From: an uncultured Lachnospiraceae bacterium
GTDB lineage: Bacteria > Bacillota > Clostridia > Lachnospirales > Lachnospiraceae
Reading direction: 5' to 3'
Assembly (NCBI GenBank): GCA_949502235.1
Contig: CATBDC010000011.1
Coordinates: 1 to 64,000 of the forward strand
Length of the DNA stretch: 64,000 nt
The position numbers were made by a program, and so were the translations under genes. Position 1 is the stretch's first letter. Every line of letters starts with the position of its first letter. Under the pieces are notes generated by a model. It made no database searches, had not been told where the DNA came from, and was given only the letters and a program-made list of their open reading frames with translations. Positions 53,861 to 62,495 of this stretch are shown one piece after another.

Positions 53861-55222
53861 ATGAATGACAGAAAGATTGCAAAGAATCCTTTAGCAGCAG
53901 AGAGAATAGAAAAGCTGATTGCAAAGTTTGCCATACCGGCAATCATCAGTATGCTTGTGAGTTCTCTTTATAATATTGTGGATCAGATTTTTATCGGACA
54001 GGGAGTGGGCATGCTTGGAAACGCGGCTACCAATATTGCGTTTCCGGTGTCAATTATCTGTACGGCAACGGCCCTTCTTCTTGGTATCGGAGGCGCATCG
54101 AATTTTAACCTTGCGTCTGGTGAGGGAAACCAGGAGCGGGCCGCCGGTATTGCAGGAACAGCCCTTGCAATGCTTGGGATATGCGGCGTTCTTATCGCGG
54201 CAGTGGTTCTGCTGTTTTTGGATCCACTTCTGCATATATTCGGGGTGACGCCGGAGGTGCTTCCTTTTGCGCAGGACTATACAGGGATTACGGCATATGG
54301 AATACCCTTTCTTGTGCTGACTACAGGGGGCAATCATCTGATCCGCGCGGACAGAAGCCCTACATATTCCATGACCTGTATGCTGACCGGCGCGGTTATT
54401 AATACGATCTTGGATCCTCTTTTCATTTTTCAATTTCATTGGGGAATCCAGGGGGCAGCGGCGGCAACTGTGATTGGACAGGTTGTATCCGGAATTATGG
54501 TGATTGTCTATTTCAGACGGTTTCGAAAGATGGAGCTTTCTAAGGAACGGCTTCGGCCCAGGGCAGAGTATTTAAAAGCAGTTGTTTCTCTTGGGATGGC
54601 GGCCTGTATTAACCAGGTCGCTATGGCTGCCGTACAGATTACTATGAACAACACGCTCAGACATTATGGGGCGGCATCCATGTACGGAACAGATATTCCC
54701 CTTGCCTGCGTGGGAGTGATTTCCAAGGTAAATATGGTATTTATGGCAATCTGCATCGGTCTTTCCCAGGGCTGTCAGCCAATCTGGGGATTTAACTATG
54801 GAGCAAAGTCGTATGAGCGCGTGAGAGATACATACAAAAAGGCGTTTCTTGTGGCGCTTACTGTGGGGATTTGTTTTTTTGCCTGCTTCCAGCTTTTTCC
54901 GCGGCAGATTGTGGGTATTTTCGGATCAGGAAGTGAGGAATATTTCCGCTTTGCAGAGCGGTATTTTAAGATTTTTATGATGATGACCTTTATAAACGGT
55001 GTACAGCCTATGTGTTCGGGTTTTTTTACTTCTATCGGCAAGGCAAAGCTTGGTATTGTTGTGTCGCTTACCAGGCAGGTTATTTTCCTGCTGCCGCTGA
55101 TACTCATTTTTCCAGTTTTTATGGGGATCGATGGGGTAATGTATGCCGGGCCTATTGCAGACAGCGCTGCGGCAGTTGTGGCAATTGGCCAGGCGGTACG
55201 GGAGCTTAAAAGGATGAAGTGA
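53861..55222 (+). CDS. MATE-family efflux transporter
   Basis: A 453-residue membrane protein of the multidrug and toxin extrusion family, which exports cationic or other compounds using a Na+ or H+ gradient. About 12 transmembrane helices are apparent in two six-helix halves. The family's N-terminal pattern (KLIAKFAIPAIISMLVSSLYNIVDQIFIGQGVG) is present. The start at 53861 has GGGAGGAAAAG upstream; the in-frame ATG at 53846 overlaps that site. It lies at the boundary between island and core chromosome. Substrate unknown. Confidence 0.9.
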   Translation: MNDRKIAKNPLAAERIEKLIAKFAIPAIISMLVSSLYNIVDQIFIGQGVGMLGNAATNIAFPVSIICTATALLLGIGGASNFNLASGEGNQERAAGIAGTALAMLGICGVLIAAVVLLFLDPLLHIFGVTPEVLPFAQDYTGITAYGIPFLVLTTGGNHLIRADRSPTYSMTCMLTGAVINTILDPLFIFQFHWGIQGAAAATVIGQVVSGIMVIVYFRRFRKMELSKERLRPRAEYLKAVVSLGMAACINQVAMAAVQITMNNTLRHYGAASMYGTDIPLACVGVISKVNMVFMAICIGLSQGCQPIWGFNYGAKSYERVRDTYKKAFLVALTVGICFFACFQLFPRQIVGIFGSGSEEYFRFAERYFKIFMMMTFINGVQPMCSGFFTSIGKAKLGIVVSLTRQVIFLLPLILIFPVFMGIDGVMYAGPIADSAAAVVAIGQAVRELKRMK

Positions 55223-55230
55223 AATTCCGG

Positions 55231-55259
55231 TTGCCCTTAAGGAGAAAGTATGCTAAAAT
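55231..55259 (+). promoter_or_regulatory. Promoter upstream of the THF riboswitch
   Basis: TTGCCC at 55231-55236, 17-base spacer, TAAAAT at 55254-55259. The surrounding 45 bases are nearly the same as the promoter region of the sensor kinase at 58532-58560. Confidence 0.65.
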
Positions 55260-55285
55260 AATTTTCGGTACAATAAAACAGCAAA

Positions 55286-55396
55286 AGCAGAGTAGGAATA
55301 TGTGCGTCAAGTGCCGTCCGGACGGGGAGTTGCCGGGTGGACGAAGAGTATCCTGAAAAAAGGAGACCCGCGGTACATGTTCCGCATCCCGCTGCT
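55286..55396 (+). promoter_or_regulatory. Tetrahydrofolate (THF) riboswitch
   Basis: The leader contains the folT-type THF aptamer landmarks in order: GCGTCAAGTG (55305-55314), GGGGAGTTGCCG, ACGAAG, and GCGGTACATGTTCCGCATCC near the 3' side, closed by AGCAG/CTGCT. These fit the published THF motif (GCGUUAAGUG…ACGAAG…GCGGU…UGCAUCCGCU). A further stem (GCTAC-CATAGA with TCTATG-GTAGC, 55395-55435) follows and ends just before the AAAGGAGG ribosome site. That suggests control of translation or transcription of the folate transporter. Confidence 0.85.
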
Positions 55397-55464
55397 ACAC
55401 ATAGACGGATACAGGGTTACCTCTATGCGTAGCTTTAAGGACTACTGCAAAGGAGGTAATTTTT

Positions 55465-56028
55465 ATGAGAAAAATTAAGAAACAATTCAAAGACTCTCTT
55501 TATGAGTTAAGAGAGTTAAGGACTCTGGCAGCGGCAGCTATGCTGCTGGCAATTACTGTAGTGCTTGGTTTTTACAGGCTGCAGCTTACCGATTATATCA
55601 GAATCGGTTTTGATTCTGTGGCGAAGGAGCTTACAGGAATGCTTTTCGGCCCGGTTGCCGGTTGCATGGTTGGAGGCTTATCAGATTTGATTTCCTACAT
55701 GATTAAGCCTGTCGGAGGCTTTTTCCCGGGCTTCACCATTAGTGCCATGGCTGCCGGAATTATTTACGGGGTGGTATTGTATAAGAGGCCCTTAAGCCTC
55801 ACAAGGATTATTGCCGCTAATAGTATAGTGGCAGTGTTTGTGAACCTTCTGCTTAATACATACTGGCTTACGCTTCTTTATGGGGATGCTTACCTTGCAC
55901 TGCTTCCGGTAAGGGCGGTTAAGCAGCTTGTGATGCTTCCCATTGATATTATACTGTTTTATATAACGGCAAGGCTGCTTGCAAGGACGAATGTGCTTGA
56001 GGCCGTAAGGAGCAGGGTCCGCAGATAG
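55465..56028 (+). CDS. folT: ECF transporter substrate-binding subunit for folate
   Basis: A 187-residue S component with six predicted membrane helices. The family motif DYIRIGFDSVAKELTGMLFGPVAGCMVGGLSDLISYM spans about residues 41-78. It takes up reduced folates together with the shared EcfA/A'/T energising module, which is not in this window. The THF riboswitch directly upstream fixes the substrate. thyA and dihydrofolate reductase genes lie 7 kb downstream, so folate use is a local theme. Confidence 0.92.
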   Translation: MRKIKKQFKDSLYELRELRTLAAAAMLLAITVVLGFYRLQLTDYIRIGFDSVAKELTGMLFGPVAGCMVGGLSDLISYMIKPVGGFFPGFTISAMAAGIIYGVVLYKRPLSLTRIIAANSIVAVFVNLLLNTYWLTLLYGDAYLALLPVRAVKQLVMLPIDIILFYITARLLARTNVLEAVRSRVRR

Positions 56029-56095
56029 AAGGACGCTTTTTTGCAGGCCAGGAACGCGCACTGGCCGCAAACTTTAAATACCGGGGGATGAGAGT

Positions 56096-56527
56096 ATGCG
56101 GGAGCGGAAAACGATAGGGTTTATGTTTAAACAGATTAATAATGTGTATGAAAAAGAGTTTAACAGCCGCCTGCGTACGCTCGGAATCACTTCCTCACAG
56201 TGCGCTGTGCTGGATTATCTTTTCGTAAGCAGCAAGGAAGAGGTAACCCAGCGGGATATTGAAAAGGCATTAAGCCTTAGAAATCCCACAGTTACAGGCC
56301 TTTTGAAGAGACTGGATGAGAAGGGGTTTATTCTGGCAGTGCCAAGCAACAAGGATAAAAGGTGTAAGAATATCTATCTGACAGAGAAGGCTTATGACAT
56401 AAGGAGGCGCATGGAGACGGACAGGAAGAAGCTCGATAAGATGCTTACCCTGGGAATGACCAAGAAGGAGATAGGGGCGCTTGAGAAGATGCTGAACAGA
56501 GTGCTGTATAATATAGCAGATCCATAG
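56096..56527 (+). CDS. MarR-family transcriptional regulator
   Basis: A 143-residue winged-helix repressor. The DNA-binding part is clear: VTQRDIEKALSLRNPTVTGLLKRLDEKGFILAVPSNKDKRCKNIYLT (about 55-101), with flanking dimerisation helices. It follows folT by 67 bases; the target is unknown and could be the MATE pump or itself. The start is ATG 56096 after GGGGGATGAG. Confidence 0.88.
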   Translation: MRERKTIGFMFKQINNVYEKEFNSRLRTLGITSSQCAVLDYLFVSSKEEVTQRDIEKALSLRNPTVTGLLKRLDEKGFILAVPSNKDKRCKNIYLTEKAYDIRRRMETDRKKLDKMLTLGMTKKEIGALEKMLNRVLYNIADP

Positions 56528-56531
56528 GGTG

Positions 56532-56563
56532 GGGACGGGGTATTTCTAGAAATACTCCGTCCC
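56532..56563 (+). terminator. Hairpin after the MarR gene
   Basis: GGGACGGGGTATTTC and AAATACTCCGTCCC pair around TAG, immediately after the marR stop. There is no long T run, but the stem is strong and symmetric, so it could serve transcription in both directions. Confidence 0.6.
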
Positions 56564-56692
56564 AGATTGATCTATCCCTGTCCCTTTTTGAAGCAGGTAT
56601 ATTTTTTGCCTGATAAGCAGATGCTAGTACAGCTTTATATAATTAACAGTGTACTAGAAGTATGAGACTGTGAAAAAGAGGGAGGAGATTTC

Positions 56693-57295
56693 ATGCTGCC
56701 TTGTGTGGTATCTTATTTGTATTCTGCCGGAAATCAGAGAAGACGTCTTATATCCCGGATTATTTTCCAGTGCGCTCCCTTTTTAAAGGGACTTAAGGTA
56801 TCGGCTCTGATAAGTCTTGATTATGAAGACTTATGGACGCTTGATGATATTTTTTCGGGAACGGATATTAAATGCCGGGTTTTAGCAGAAGGCAGGAGGA
56901 ATGGGCTTGCGTTTCTTTTCCGTGAGAAGGAGTTTAAGAACTGTCTTAACAGGAAAGGCGTAGGGGAGTTTCTGGAGGATTTTGGATATATGGATCAGGA
57001 TATGGAAGCAGTGCTTATAAGGCTTTCTAAGAGAATCAGCCAGACATACTGTAAGGACAAGGATTTTCCTCATGAAATCGGAGTTTTTCTTGATTATCCG
57101 CTGGAGGATGTGAAGGGGTTTATCAGAGAAAAGGGGAGGAACAGCCTGCTTAACGGCTATTGGAAGGTCTATCATAACCCGGGGAAGGCCCAGATGACCT
57201 TCCATGCTTATGACAAGGCGAAGGTGAGCGCTGTAAATGAGCTTCTTATGGGGAAAACATTGGGGGATATTATACAGCCTTTCCTTACATCTTAG
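56693..57295 (+). CDS. DUF3793 family protein
   Basis: A 200-residue cytoplasmic protein. The CAPFLKGLKVSALISL segment near the start (about 24-39) and EIGVFLDYPLEDVKGFIREKG (about 126-146), then NGYWKVYHNPGKAQ, are typical of DUF3793. This family is found in Clostridia and often lies near iron or heme genes; its function is unknown. The start has GGGAGGAG upstream. It stands alone here. Confidence 0.82.
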   Translation: MLPCVVSYLYSAGNQRRRLISRIIFQCAPFLKGLKVSALISLDYEDLWTLDDIFSGTDIKCRVLAEGRRNGLAFLFREKEFKNCLNRKGVGEFLEDFGYMDQDMEAVLIRLSKRISQTYCKDKDFPHEIGVFLDYPLEDVKGFIREKGRNSLLNGYWKVYHNPGKAQMTFHAYDKAKVSAVNELLMGKTLGDIIQPFLTS

Positions 57296-57414
57296 CCGCA
57301 GTTTGGGGTTGATTATAGGTTAAACATCATAGTCGGTTCAGTCAGTTTTTTTCGAACGTGTATAAAATTCACATTTTGTCTTTTTACAGCAGCAGGGCTT
57401 TAGATAACAGACAT

Positions 57415-57951
57415 TTATGTTAGACTTTGTATATTGAGCCGGGGTGAAAAATATTGGTAATATTGAAAGCCGGAATCTTCATCTTCGGTTACAATTTTTT
57501 TCGAATCCTCGAATGTATCATAGGCAGAATAAACATTTTCCAGAGAATGATATTTTCCCGATGTTTTAATTTCATAAATTTCCCGATAGCTGTAAGGGAT
57601 GCAAGGGAGGGATTCTCTTGTAATGAAGATAAAGCAATTATCTGATTTTAATACAATTGAAGCAAAGTCTTTTGATTTGAGCGGGCCAAAATCTTCATCT
57701 ATAATATATATGCTGCCAGCCTCATTTTCCAATTCATATTTGTACCCCGATTCATACAATGCTTTAACAGGGACATCACAGGAAATTGTAACACCAGAAA
57801 TCCGGGAAGAATTAGCATCACTAATCATTTGGAAAAGGGTGGTCTTTCCAGTGGCACTGTTGCCGCGGATAATAGTAAATTTTCTTTTAACTGTAAATTT
57901 GAATTGAATCGCTCGTTTATTCTGAACTAAAATGTCATGCTTTGTCTCCAT
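57415..57951 (-). CDS. Small P-loop ATPase paired with DUF4869
   Basis: A 178-residue protein with Walker A GNSATGKTTLF (about 30-40) and Walker B-like SIYIIDEDFG (about 80-89), then FIFITRESL as a sensor. It is short for an AAA protein. Its start overlaps the end of the DUF4869 gene by 25 bases, so the pair is coupled. The two-gene unit is found in Clostridia; function is unknown, with a stress or defence role conceivable. Start at ATG 57951 has AAAAGGAGTATC upstream. Confidence 0.7.
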   Translation of the reverse strand: METKHDILVQNKRAIQFKFTVKRKFTIIRGNSATGKTTLFQMISDANSSRISGVTISCDVPVKALYESGYKYELENEAGSIYIIDEDFGPLKSKDFASIVLKSDNCFIFITRESLPCIPYSYREIYEIKTSGKYHSLENVYSAYDTFEDSKKIVTEDEDSGFQYYQYFSPRLNIQSLT

Positions 57952-58376
57952 AAAAGATACTCCTTTTCAAATTCTTCTGCGTTGTGACATTTTTTACCAG
58001 TTCTTGCTATTTCCATATCAAAGGTATGATTACCAAAATCCATAGGGTATGCAAGAAAAATGGAAAAATCTTTTTTCTGGCTCAATTCGGCGAGAAGACT
58101 GGCGCAGTTGTTCCCACAGCTATTAGCGTTGCTGATTACCGAAGAATCACAGTTCATGGTAATTAATGCTTTTGCTCCGCCGCTGATTTCGCGGATAGTA
58201 ATAGGACCTAATACTGGGCTTTCTACAAGGGTTTGTGATATCAGTTTTGAATTATCTATTTGTGAGATAACTTTTTGGGCCCATTCATCCAGCCAATTGT
58301 CCATGTATGCATTGTTAAAATATTTTGAGGTGGAAATAATTTTTTCTTCTGGGAGTTCAAAAAATACTTTGACCAT
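57927..58376 (-). CDS. DUF4869 domain protein
   Basis: A 149-residue protein. KVFFELPEEKIISTSKYFNNAYMDNWLDEW at the start and LGPITIREISGGAKALITMN in the middle are characteristic of DUF4869. The C-terminal half includes NSCGNNCASLLAELSQKKD. It forms a two-gene operon with the following ATPase. No function is established. The leftward unit is flanked by + strand genes on both sides, suggesting separate acquisition. Confidence 0.7.
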   Translation of the reverse strand: MVKVFFELPEEKIISTSKYFNNAYMDNWLDEWAQKVISQIDNSKLISQTLVESPVLGPITIREISGGAKALITMNCDSSVISNANSCGNNCASLLAELSQKKDFSIFLAYPMDFGNHTFDMEIARTGKKCHNAEEFEKEYLLWRQSMTF

Positions 58377-58531
58377 TGTTGTCTCCTAACTAAAAAATAG
58401 AAATATGTACTATTTCATTATAGACAAGTTTCGAATGTTTTACAATGTTTAGAATTATTTTGTTTGTGTTAAGTACCGAAGGCGTGTTACTGTTCACTCC
58501 GTTCACAGTAACCAGTTTTCTAATGTTCAAG

Positions 58532-58560
58532 TTGCCCTTAGAGAGAAAGCGTGTTAGAAT
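58532..58560 (+). promoter_or_regulatory. Promoter of the sensor kinase, twin of the folT promoter
   Basis: TTGCCC at 58532-58537, 17-base spacer, TAGAAT at 58555-58560. About 40 of the 48 surrounding bases match 55230-55278 (GTTGCCCTTA…GAGAAAG…AATTTTC-GTAC-ATAA). The gap 58377-58531 also contains the REP-like palindrome. Confidence 0.65.
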
Positions 58561-58593
58561 AATTTTCAGTACGATAATTTGGGGAGATAGGAT

Positions 58594-59954
58594 ATGAGTT
58601 TTTTAGAAATCTTCGCATATAATATATATGCAAGCTTTTTCGGTGTTGTAACAGCATCCTGTGTCGGTGTGGCGGTTTTGAAGAGTATGCATCCGGGCCG
58701 GAGAATATGCAGGCCTGGCAAGATTTTTTTCACTGCTGTATATATTGTGGTACTGGCATTTGCTGCTACATTAAGTTATAAAATGGGTCTTCTTAAGATG
58801 ACTGCTAGTGAGGTGCTGTTATCCTATGTCACACTTATGGGAAATGCGGTTTGTATCAGCAGGTTTTTTGAGGAGAGGTTCCAGATATGCTGGGGAAGTG
58901 TTCTGTTTGACGGAATAACAAAAGAATTTGCTACAGCGGTATCCTTTATCCTTATCTCTGACGGGGCCTTGAATTTAAGGGTGCAGGAAGAACGTATGCT
59001 GTATTTCTTTGGCAATACTGTGGCAGTTCCTGTTTTTATTTTTCTGTTTTTATTTCTATTCTATAAGATGGGACTGGGAGAGGTGTACTGTCAGTGGATG
59101 GAGCACAGAGATTCCTGGAGCCGCGGCCTTATCTGCTTAAGCGCCTATCCTGTCCTGCTAAATGTAGGGGGCTCCTTTCTGATGGGCAGGGGAATAAACC
59201 GTAATAATAGTCTTATTATTACTTTTATCGCGATATTTTTGCTTTTGCTCCTTTTTAATTATATGGGGCGTGAGGTGCAGCAGGGCAAGGAGTTTGCCGC
59301 CCAGCAGCTCATTCTTAAGCAGCAGAATGTATATATAGATACTTTGGAAGAGATGCAGGAGGAAATGAGGCGTTTCCGGCATGATTATAAGAATATGATG
59401 TCAGGAATGTATCTTAAGGCAAAGGAAGGAGAGCTCTTAGAAATCCAGGAGTTTATCCAGGAAATGACAGAGGATTTTGACAGCCAGATCGGCGGGCGGA
59501 TAAGGCAGATGTCACAGCTTACGAATGTTTATATGACAGAGATAAAAGGGCTTCTCCTTGTGAAGCTTTCCGAAATGAAGAAGGAAGGGACAGCCTGTGA
59601 GCTTGAAGTAATGAATCCTTTTTATGGGACACAGTTTAGAACCACGGATCTGTGCAGGTGTCTGGGGATAATGCGATGGATGAGGTCAGGGGAAGAGCAG
59701 ACGCAAGAGTACATATTATGATCAGCTGTCAGGAGGGAGTAACCACATTCCGGGTGAAAAATAAGCTGTATCACAAGGTGGACATCCATAAAATCTGGCA
59801 GCAGGGCTATTCCACAAAGGGCGCGGAGCGGGGAATCGGACTTGCAAGCTATAAGAAGATTCTGAATAATTATCATAATGTGCTGCCGGTCACCGCGGTG
59901 GAGGAGGGGGATTTTATTCAGGAGCTAAAGATTCAGGAGAGGAGTGGAAGGTAG
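58594..59954 (+). pseudogene. AgrC-like GHKL sensor histidine kinase, frameshifted
   Basis: A membrane sensor kinase of about 450 residues broken once. The first frame (58594-59721) has six predicted membrane helices, then the dimerisation/H-box region (MRRFRHDYKNMMSGMYLKA, His within FRHDYKN), and goes off frame after DLCRCLG. The ATP-binding part resumes in the next frame from DNAMDEVRGRADARV (N box) to GYSTKGAERGIGLASYKKIL (G box), ending at 59954. The usual few residues before DNA are missing, consistent with a small non-triplet deletion near 59665-59672. Its response regulator overlaps the end and is intact. Confidence 0.82.
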
Positions 59955-60688
59955 TGCTGCCTGTATATATTTGTGAGGATGAGGAGAAAACCCGCAGGAT
60001 TCAGCAGGAATATCTGGAGGGACAGATACTGATAGAGGGATATGATATGGAGATTGCCGTATGCAGCAGCCATCCCGCTGATATCCTGGATGCAGTAAAA
60101 GAAAATAAGGGCAGGGGAATCTATTTTCTGGATGTGGAGCTTAAGGGAGAGCCTATGGACGGGTTTGCGCTTGGGCAGGAAATCAGAAAATACGACCCCA
60201 GAGGCTTTATTGTCTATGTGACAGCCTATGAAAATCTGGCCTTTGAGACTTTCCGGTATCACCTGGAAGCCCTTGACTATATTGTGAAGGAAAGTGTGGA
60301 GAAAATGAAGGAGGGACTTAAGCACAGCCTTTGTGTGATAACTGAGCGGATGCGCTCGGAGCAGGGAGAGCAGAGGGAGTTTTTCTCTGTGAAGGTGATG
60401 GATGTGGTGAAGCATGTCCCGGTGGAGGAAATTATGTTTTTTGAGGCAGCTCCCCGGACTCACAGAATTGTCCTCCACGGGGTGAATGACTGGTTTGATT
60501 TTATCGGCAGCTTAACGGAGCTTGAGGGACAGCTTGGGGACAGATTTCTTCGGACCCACAGGGCATATCTTGTAAATGTGGGGCAGATTGCGGAGCTTAA
60601 TCTTAAGGATCGGGAGATACGGATGAAAAATGGAGAAAGGTGCCTGTTTTCTAAAAATATGAAAGGGGCGCTGCTTAAGCGGATATGA
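59954..60688 (+). CDS. LytTR-family response regulator (AgrA-like)
   Basis: A 244-residue regulator. The receiver domain (VYICEDEEKTRR, phosphorylated Asp in IYFLDVELKG, and VTAYENL with the conserved Lys in DYIVKE) fills residues 1-125. The LytTR DNA-binding domain follows (VPVEEIMFFEAAPRTHRIVLHG … FLRTHRAYLVNVGQI, about 140-240). It overlaps the broken kinase by one base. Without the kinase it may be unregulated or cross-talk with others. Likely target: the adjacent ABC exporter operon. Confidence 0.88.
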   Translation: MLPVYICEDEEKTRRIQQEYLEGQILIEGYDMEIAVCSSHPADILDAVKENKGRGIYFLDVELKGEPMDGFALGQEIRKYDPRGFIVYVTAYENLAFETFRYHLEALDYIVKESVEKMKEGLKHSLCVITERMRSEQGEQREFFSVKVMDVVKHVPVEEIMFFEAAPRTHRIVLHGVNDWFDFIGSLTELEGQLGDRFLRTHRAYLVNVGQIAELNLKDREIRMKNGERCLFSKNMKGALLKRI

Positions 60689-60718
60689 GATTCCGTTCGG
60701 GCAGCGCCTTGTTCTTTT
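60667..60718 (+). terminator. Terminator after the response regulator
   Basis: GGCGCTGC (60667-60674, within the last codons) pairs exactly with GCAGCGCC (60701-60708) and is followed by TTGTTCTTTT. Confidence 0.75.
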
Positions 60719-60808
60719 CAGGCACATTTTTAGTGGGAAGCGGGCGGAAATGGTAAGATGGCTGTAGTGCCAAAGGCACGAGAAAAATATAAGAAAGAAG
60801 GAGATTTT

Positions 60809-61666
60809 ATGGAACAAAAGGTATTACTTTCTCTGTCGCACATTTCCAAACGCTTTAAGACCGAGCTTGCACTAAAGGATATTAGCATGACGCTCTTTAG
60901 AGGCGAGATTCTCGGGTTTTTAGGGCCTTCGGGATCGGGAAAGACGACAACTATCAAAATTATCACGGGACAGTTAAGACAGACTGGAGGCGAGGCAATG
61001 CTTCTTGGTACAGATTCAACCAATATTGACGCATCTATCTACGAAAAAATAGGCGTGGTTTCAGATAACAGCGGTATCTATGAAAAAATGACTGTCTGGC
61101 AGAATCTCTCTATGTTTGCAAAAATATGGCAGGTGCCCCGGGCACGGGTGGAGCAGGTAATCGGCCAGGTGGGCCTTGCGGAGCATGCAAAAAAGCCGGC
61201 AGGGAAGCTTTCCAAGGGGCAGACACAGAGACTTGTTCTTGCAAGGGCGGTCCTTCACAAGCCAAGAATTTTATTTTTGGATGAGCCTACCAGCGGGCTT
61301 GATCCTTCTACGGCAGTGGCGATTCACCAGATGCTGCTTAACCTGAAGGAGGAAGGCATGGCAATTTTCCTTACAACGCATAATATGGAGGAGGCCACAA
61401 AGCTCTGTGACAGGGTTGCACTCCTGCATGAGGGAGAGATTGTGGAATTCGGATCTCCGAAGGATATCTGCCTGAAATATAACCGCAGCAAAAAATATGA
61501 TGTTCTGCTTAACAGCAGCGAGGAGCTGGTGCTCGAACAGAATCCGGAAAATATCAGGAGGATTGCAGGGTGGATGGAGCATGATGAGATTGCATGTATT
61601 CATTCTTGTGAACCAACGTTAGAAAGCGTGTTCCTTGAAGTGACGGGAAAAGTTTTAAATATCTGA
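60809..61666 (+). CDS. ABC transporter ATP-binding protein
   Basis: A 285-residue ATPase. Walker A GPSGSGKTTTIK (about 37-48), signature motif KLSKGQTQRL (about 134-143), Walker B RILFLDEPTSGLDP and the switch His in FLTTHNMEEA are all present. It belongs to the drug/bacitracin/lantibiotic exporter type with a C-terminal extension of about 70 residues. The start at 60809 has AGAAGGAGA upstream. The permease follows 23 bases later. The two-component genes just upstream suggest the exporter answers a peptide signal. Confidence 0.9.
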   Translation: MEQKVLLSLSHISKRFKTELALKDISMTLFRGEILGFLGPSGSGKTTTIKIITGQLRQTGGEAMLLGTDSTNIDASIYEKIGVVSDNSGIYEKMTVWQNLSMFAKIWQVPRARVEQVIGQVGLAEHAKKPAGKLSKGQTQRLVLARAVLHKPRILFLDEPTSGLDPSTAVAIHQMLLNLKEEGMAIFLTTHNMEEATKLCDRVALLHEGEIVEFGSPKDICLKYNRSKKYDVLLNSSEELVLEQNPENIRRIAGWMEHDEIACIHSCEPTLESVFLEVTGKVLNI

Positions 61667-61689
61667 AAAGAAGAAAGGAGAGTTTTTTT

Positions 61690-62430
61690 ATGAAAAATAT
61701 GCATAAATTAGCGGCAGTAGCGCAGATTAAATGGCTGTGCATCAGCAGGAATTCCATGATGATGATGGGACCCTTTATGGTTATCGCAATGGTGGAGGTA
61801 TGTAAGGTTCTTTACGGTATTAAATCCGGAGGAGAGCTTGCGCCGGTTCTTACAGGGTTCCTTTTGAATCTGGGAATTACCATGAATATCTGCGGTGATG
61901 GATTCGTCATGGTAGGGACAACGATTGCGGAGGAGAAGGAAAAGCATACCTTAAGAGTTCTTATGACTTCATCTATTACAGGGATGCAGTACTTTATCGG
62001 CAGTATTTTATTTCCTTTTATTATGCTGATGGCGGTAAATTATATAGTGCTTTTTATCAGTGGAATTCCGTTTAAAAGTGTGCCCATGCTTACTTTTTTC
62101 GTTGTGAGTGTGGTGGTTTCTCTTACAAGCTGCGTGCTGGGGATGATTGTGGGAATCTGTGCGAAAAACCAGATGAACGCAAATCTGATTGCCTATCCTT
62201 TTATGCTGATCTTTATGATGGTTCCGGTGTTTGGAAATCTGTCAGAAGGGCTGCACAGGATTTCCGGGTTTTTATTTACAGGGATCATGACAGGGATGAC
62301 AGAGCGCATTGCGGCGGGAGAAGGATACGTGATGACGCCGGCGGACGGGCTGGTGCTTTTTGGAGAGCTTATCATCTGTATTCTTGTATTCCTCCTTCTC
62401 TATAGGAGGAACGGGTATGAGAAGGATTAG
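61690..62430 (+). CDS. ABC-2 type permease
   Basis: A 246-residue membrane protein with six predicted helices (about 24-45, 55-75, 100-125, 138-163, 170-190, 222-242). The motif VGTTIAEEKEKHTLRVLMTSSIT (about 75-97) is typical of ABC-2 exporters, where the EK-E segment forms the coupling helix. It works with the preceding ATPase. Start ATG 61690 has AAAGGAGAG upstream. Confidence 0.88.
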   Translation: MKNMHKLAAVAQIKWLCISRNSMMMMGPFMVIAMVEVCKVLYGIKSGGELAPVLTGFLLNLGITMNICGDGFVMVGTTIAEEKEKHTLRVLMTSSITGMQYFIGSILFPFIMLMAVNYIVLFISGIPFKSVPMLTFFVVSVVVSLTSCVLGMIVGICAKNQMNANLIAYPFMLIFMMVPVFGNLSEGLHRISGFLFTGIMTGMTERIAAGEGYVMTPADGLVLFGELIICILVFLLLYRRNGYEKD

Positions 62431-62495
62431 CCTTGTCTTTTCTTGAGGCAGTTGCTATAATAGGAGCAGACAAGGCAAAGGAGAATCTGGGGAAG

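Larger units (their letters stand above)
41524..58515. repeat. Dispersed REP-like palindromes (TTACTGT…ACAGTAA)
   Basis: The palindrome TTACTGTGAACGGAGTGAACAGTAA, or close variants, occurs at about 41527-41552, 44412-44436, 53750-53770 (end of the DUF262 gene) and 58488-58513. Shorter variants GTTACTGT…ACAGTAAC or ACAGGAAC are near 40362-40390 and 43246-43273. They sit at gene ends or between convergent genes, as REP elements do. The listed span covers all scattered full copies, not one continuous repeat. Confidence 0.7.
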
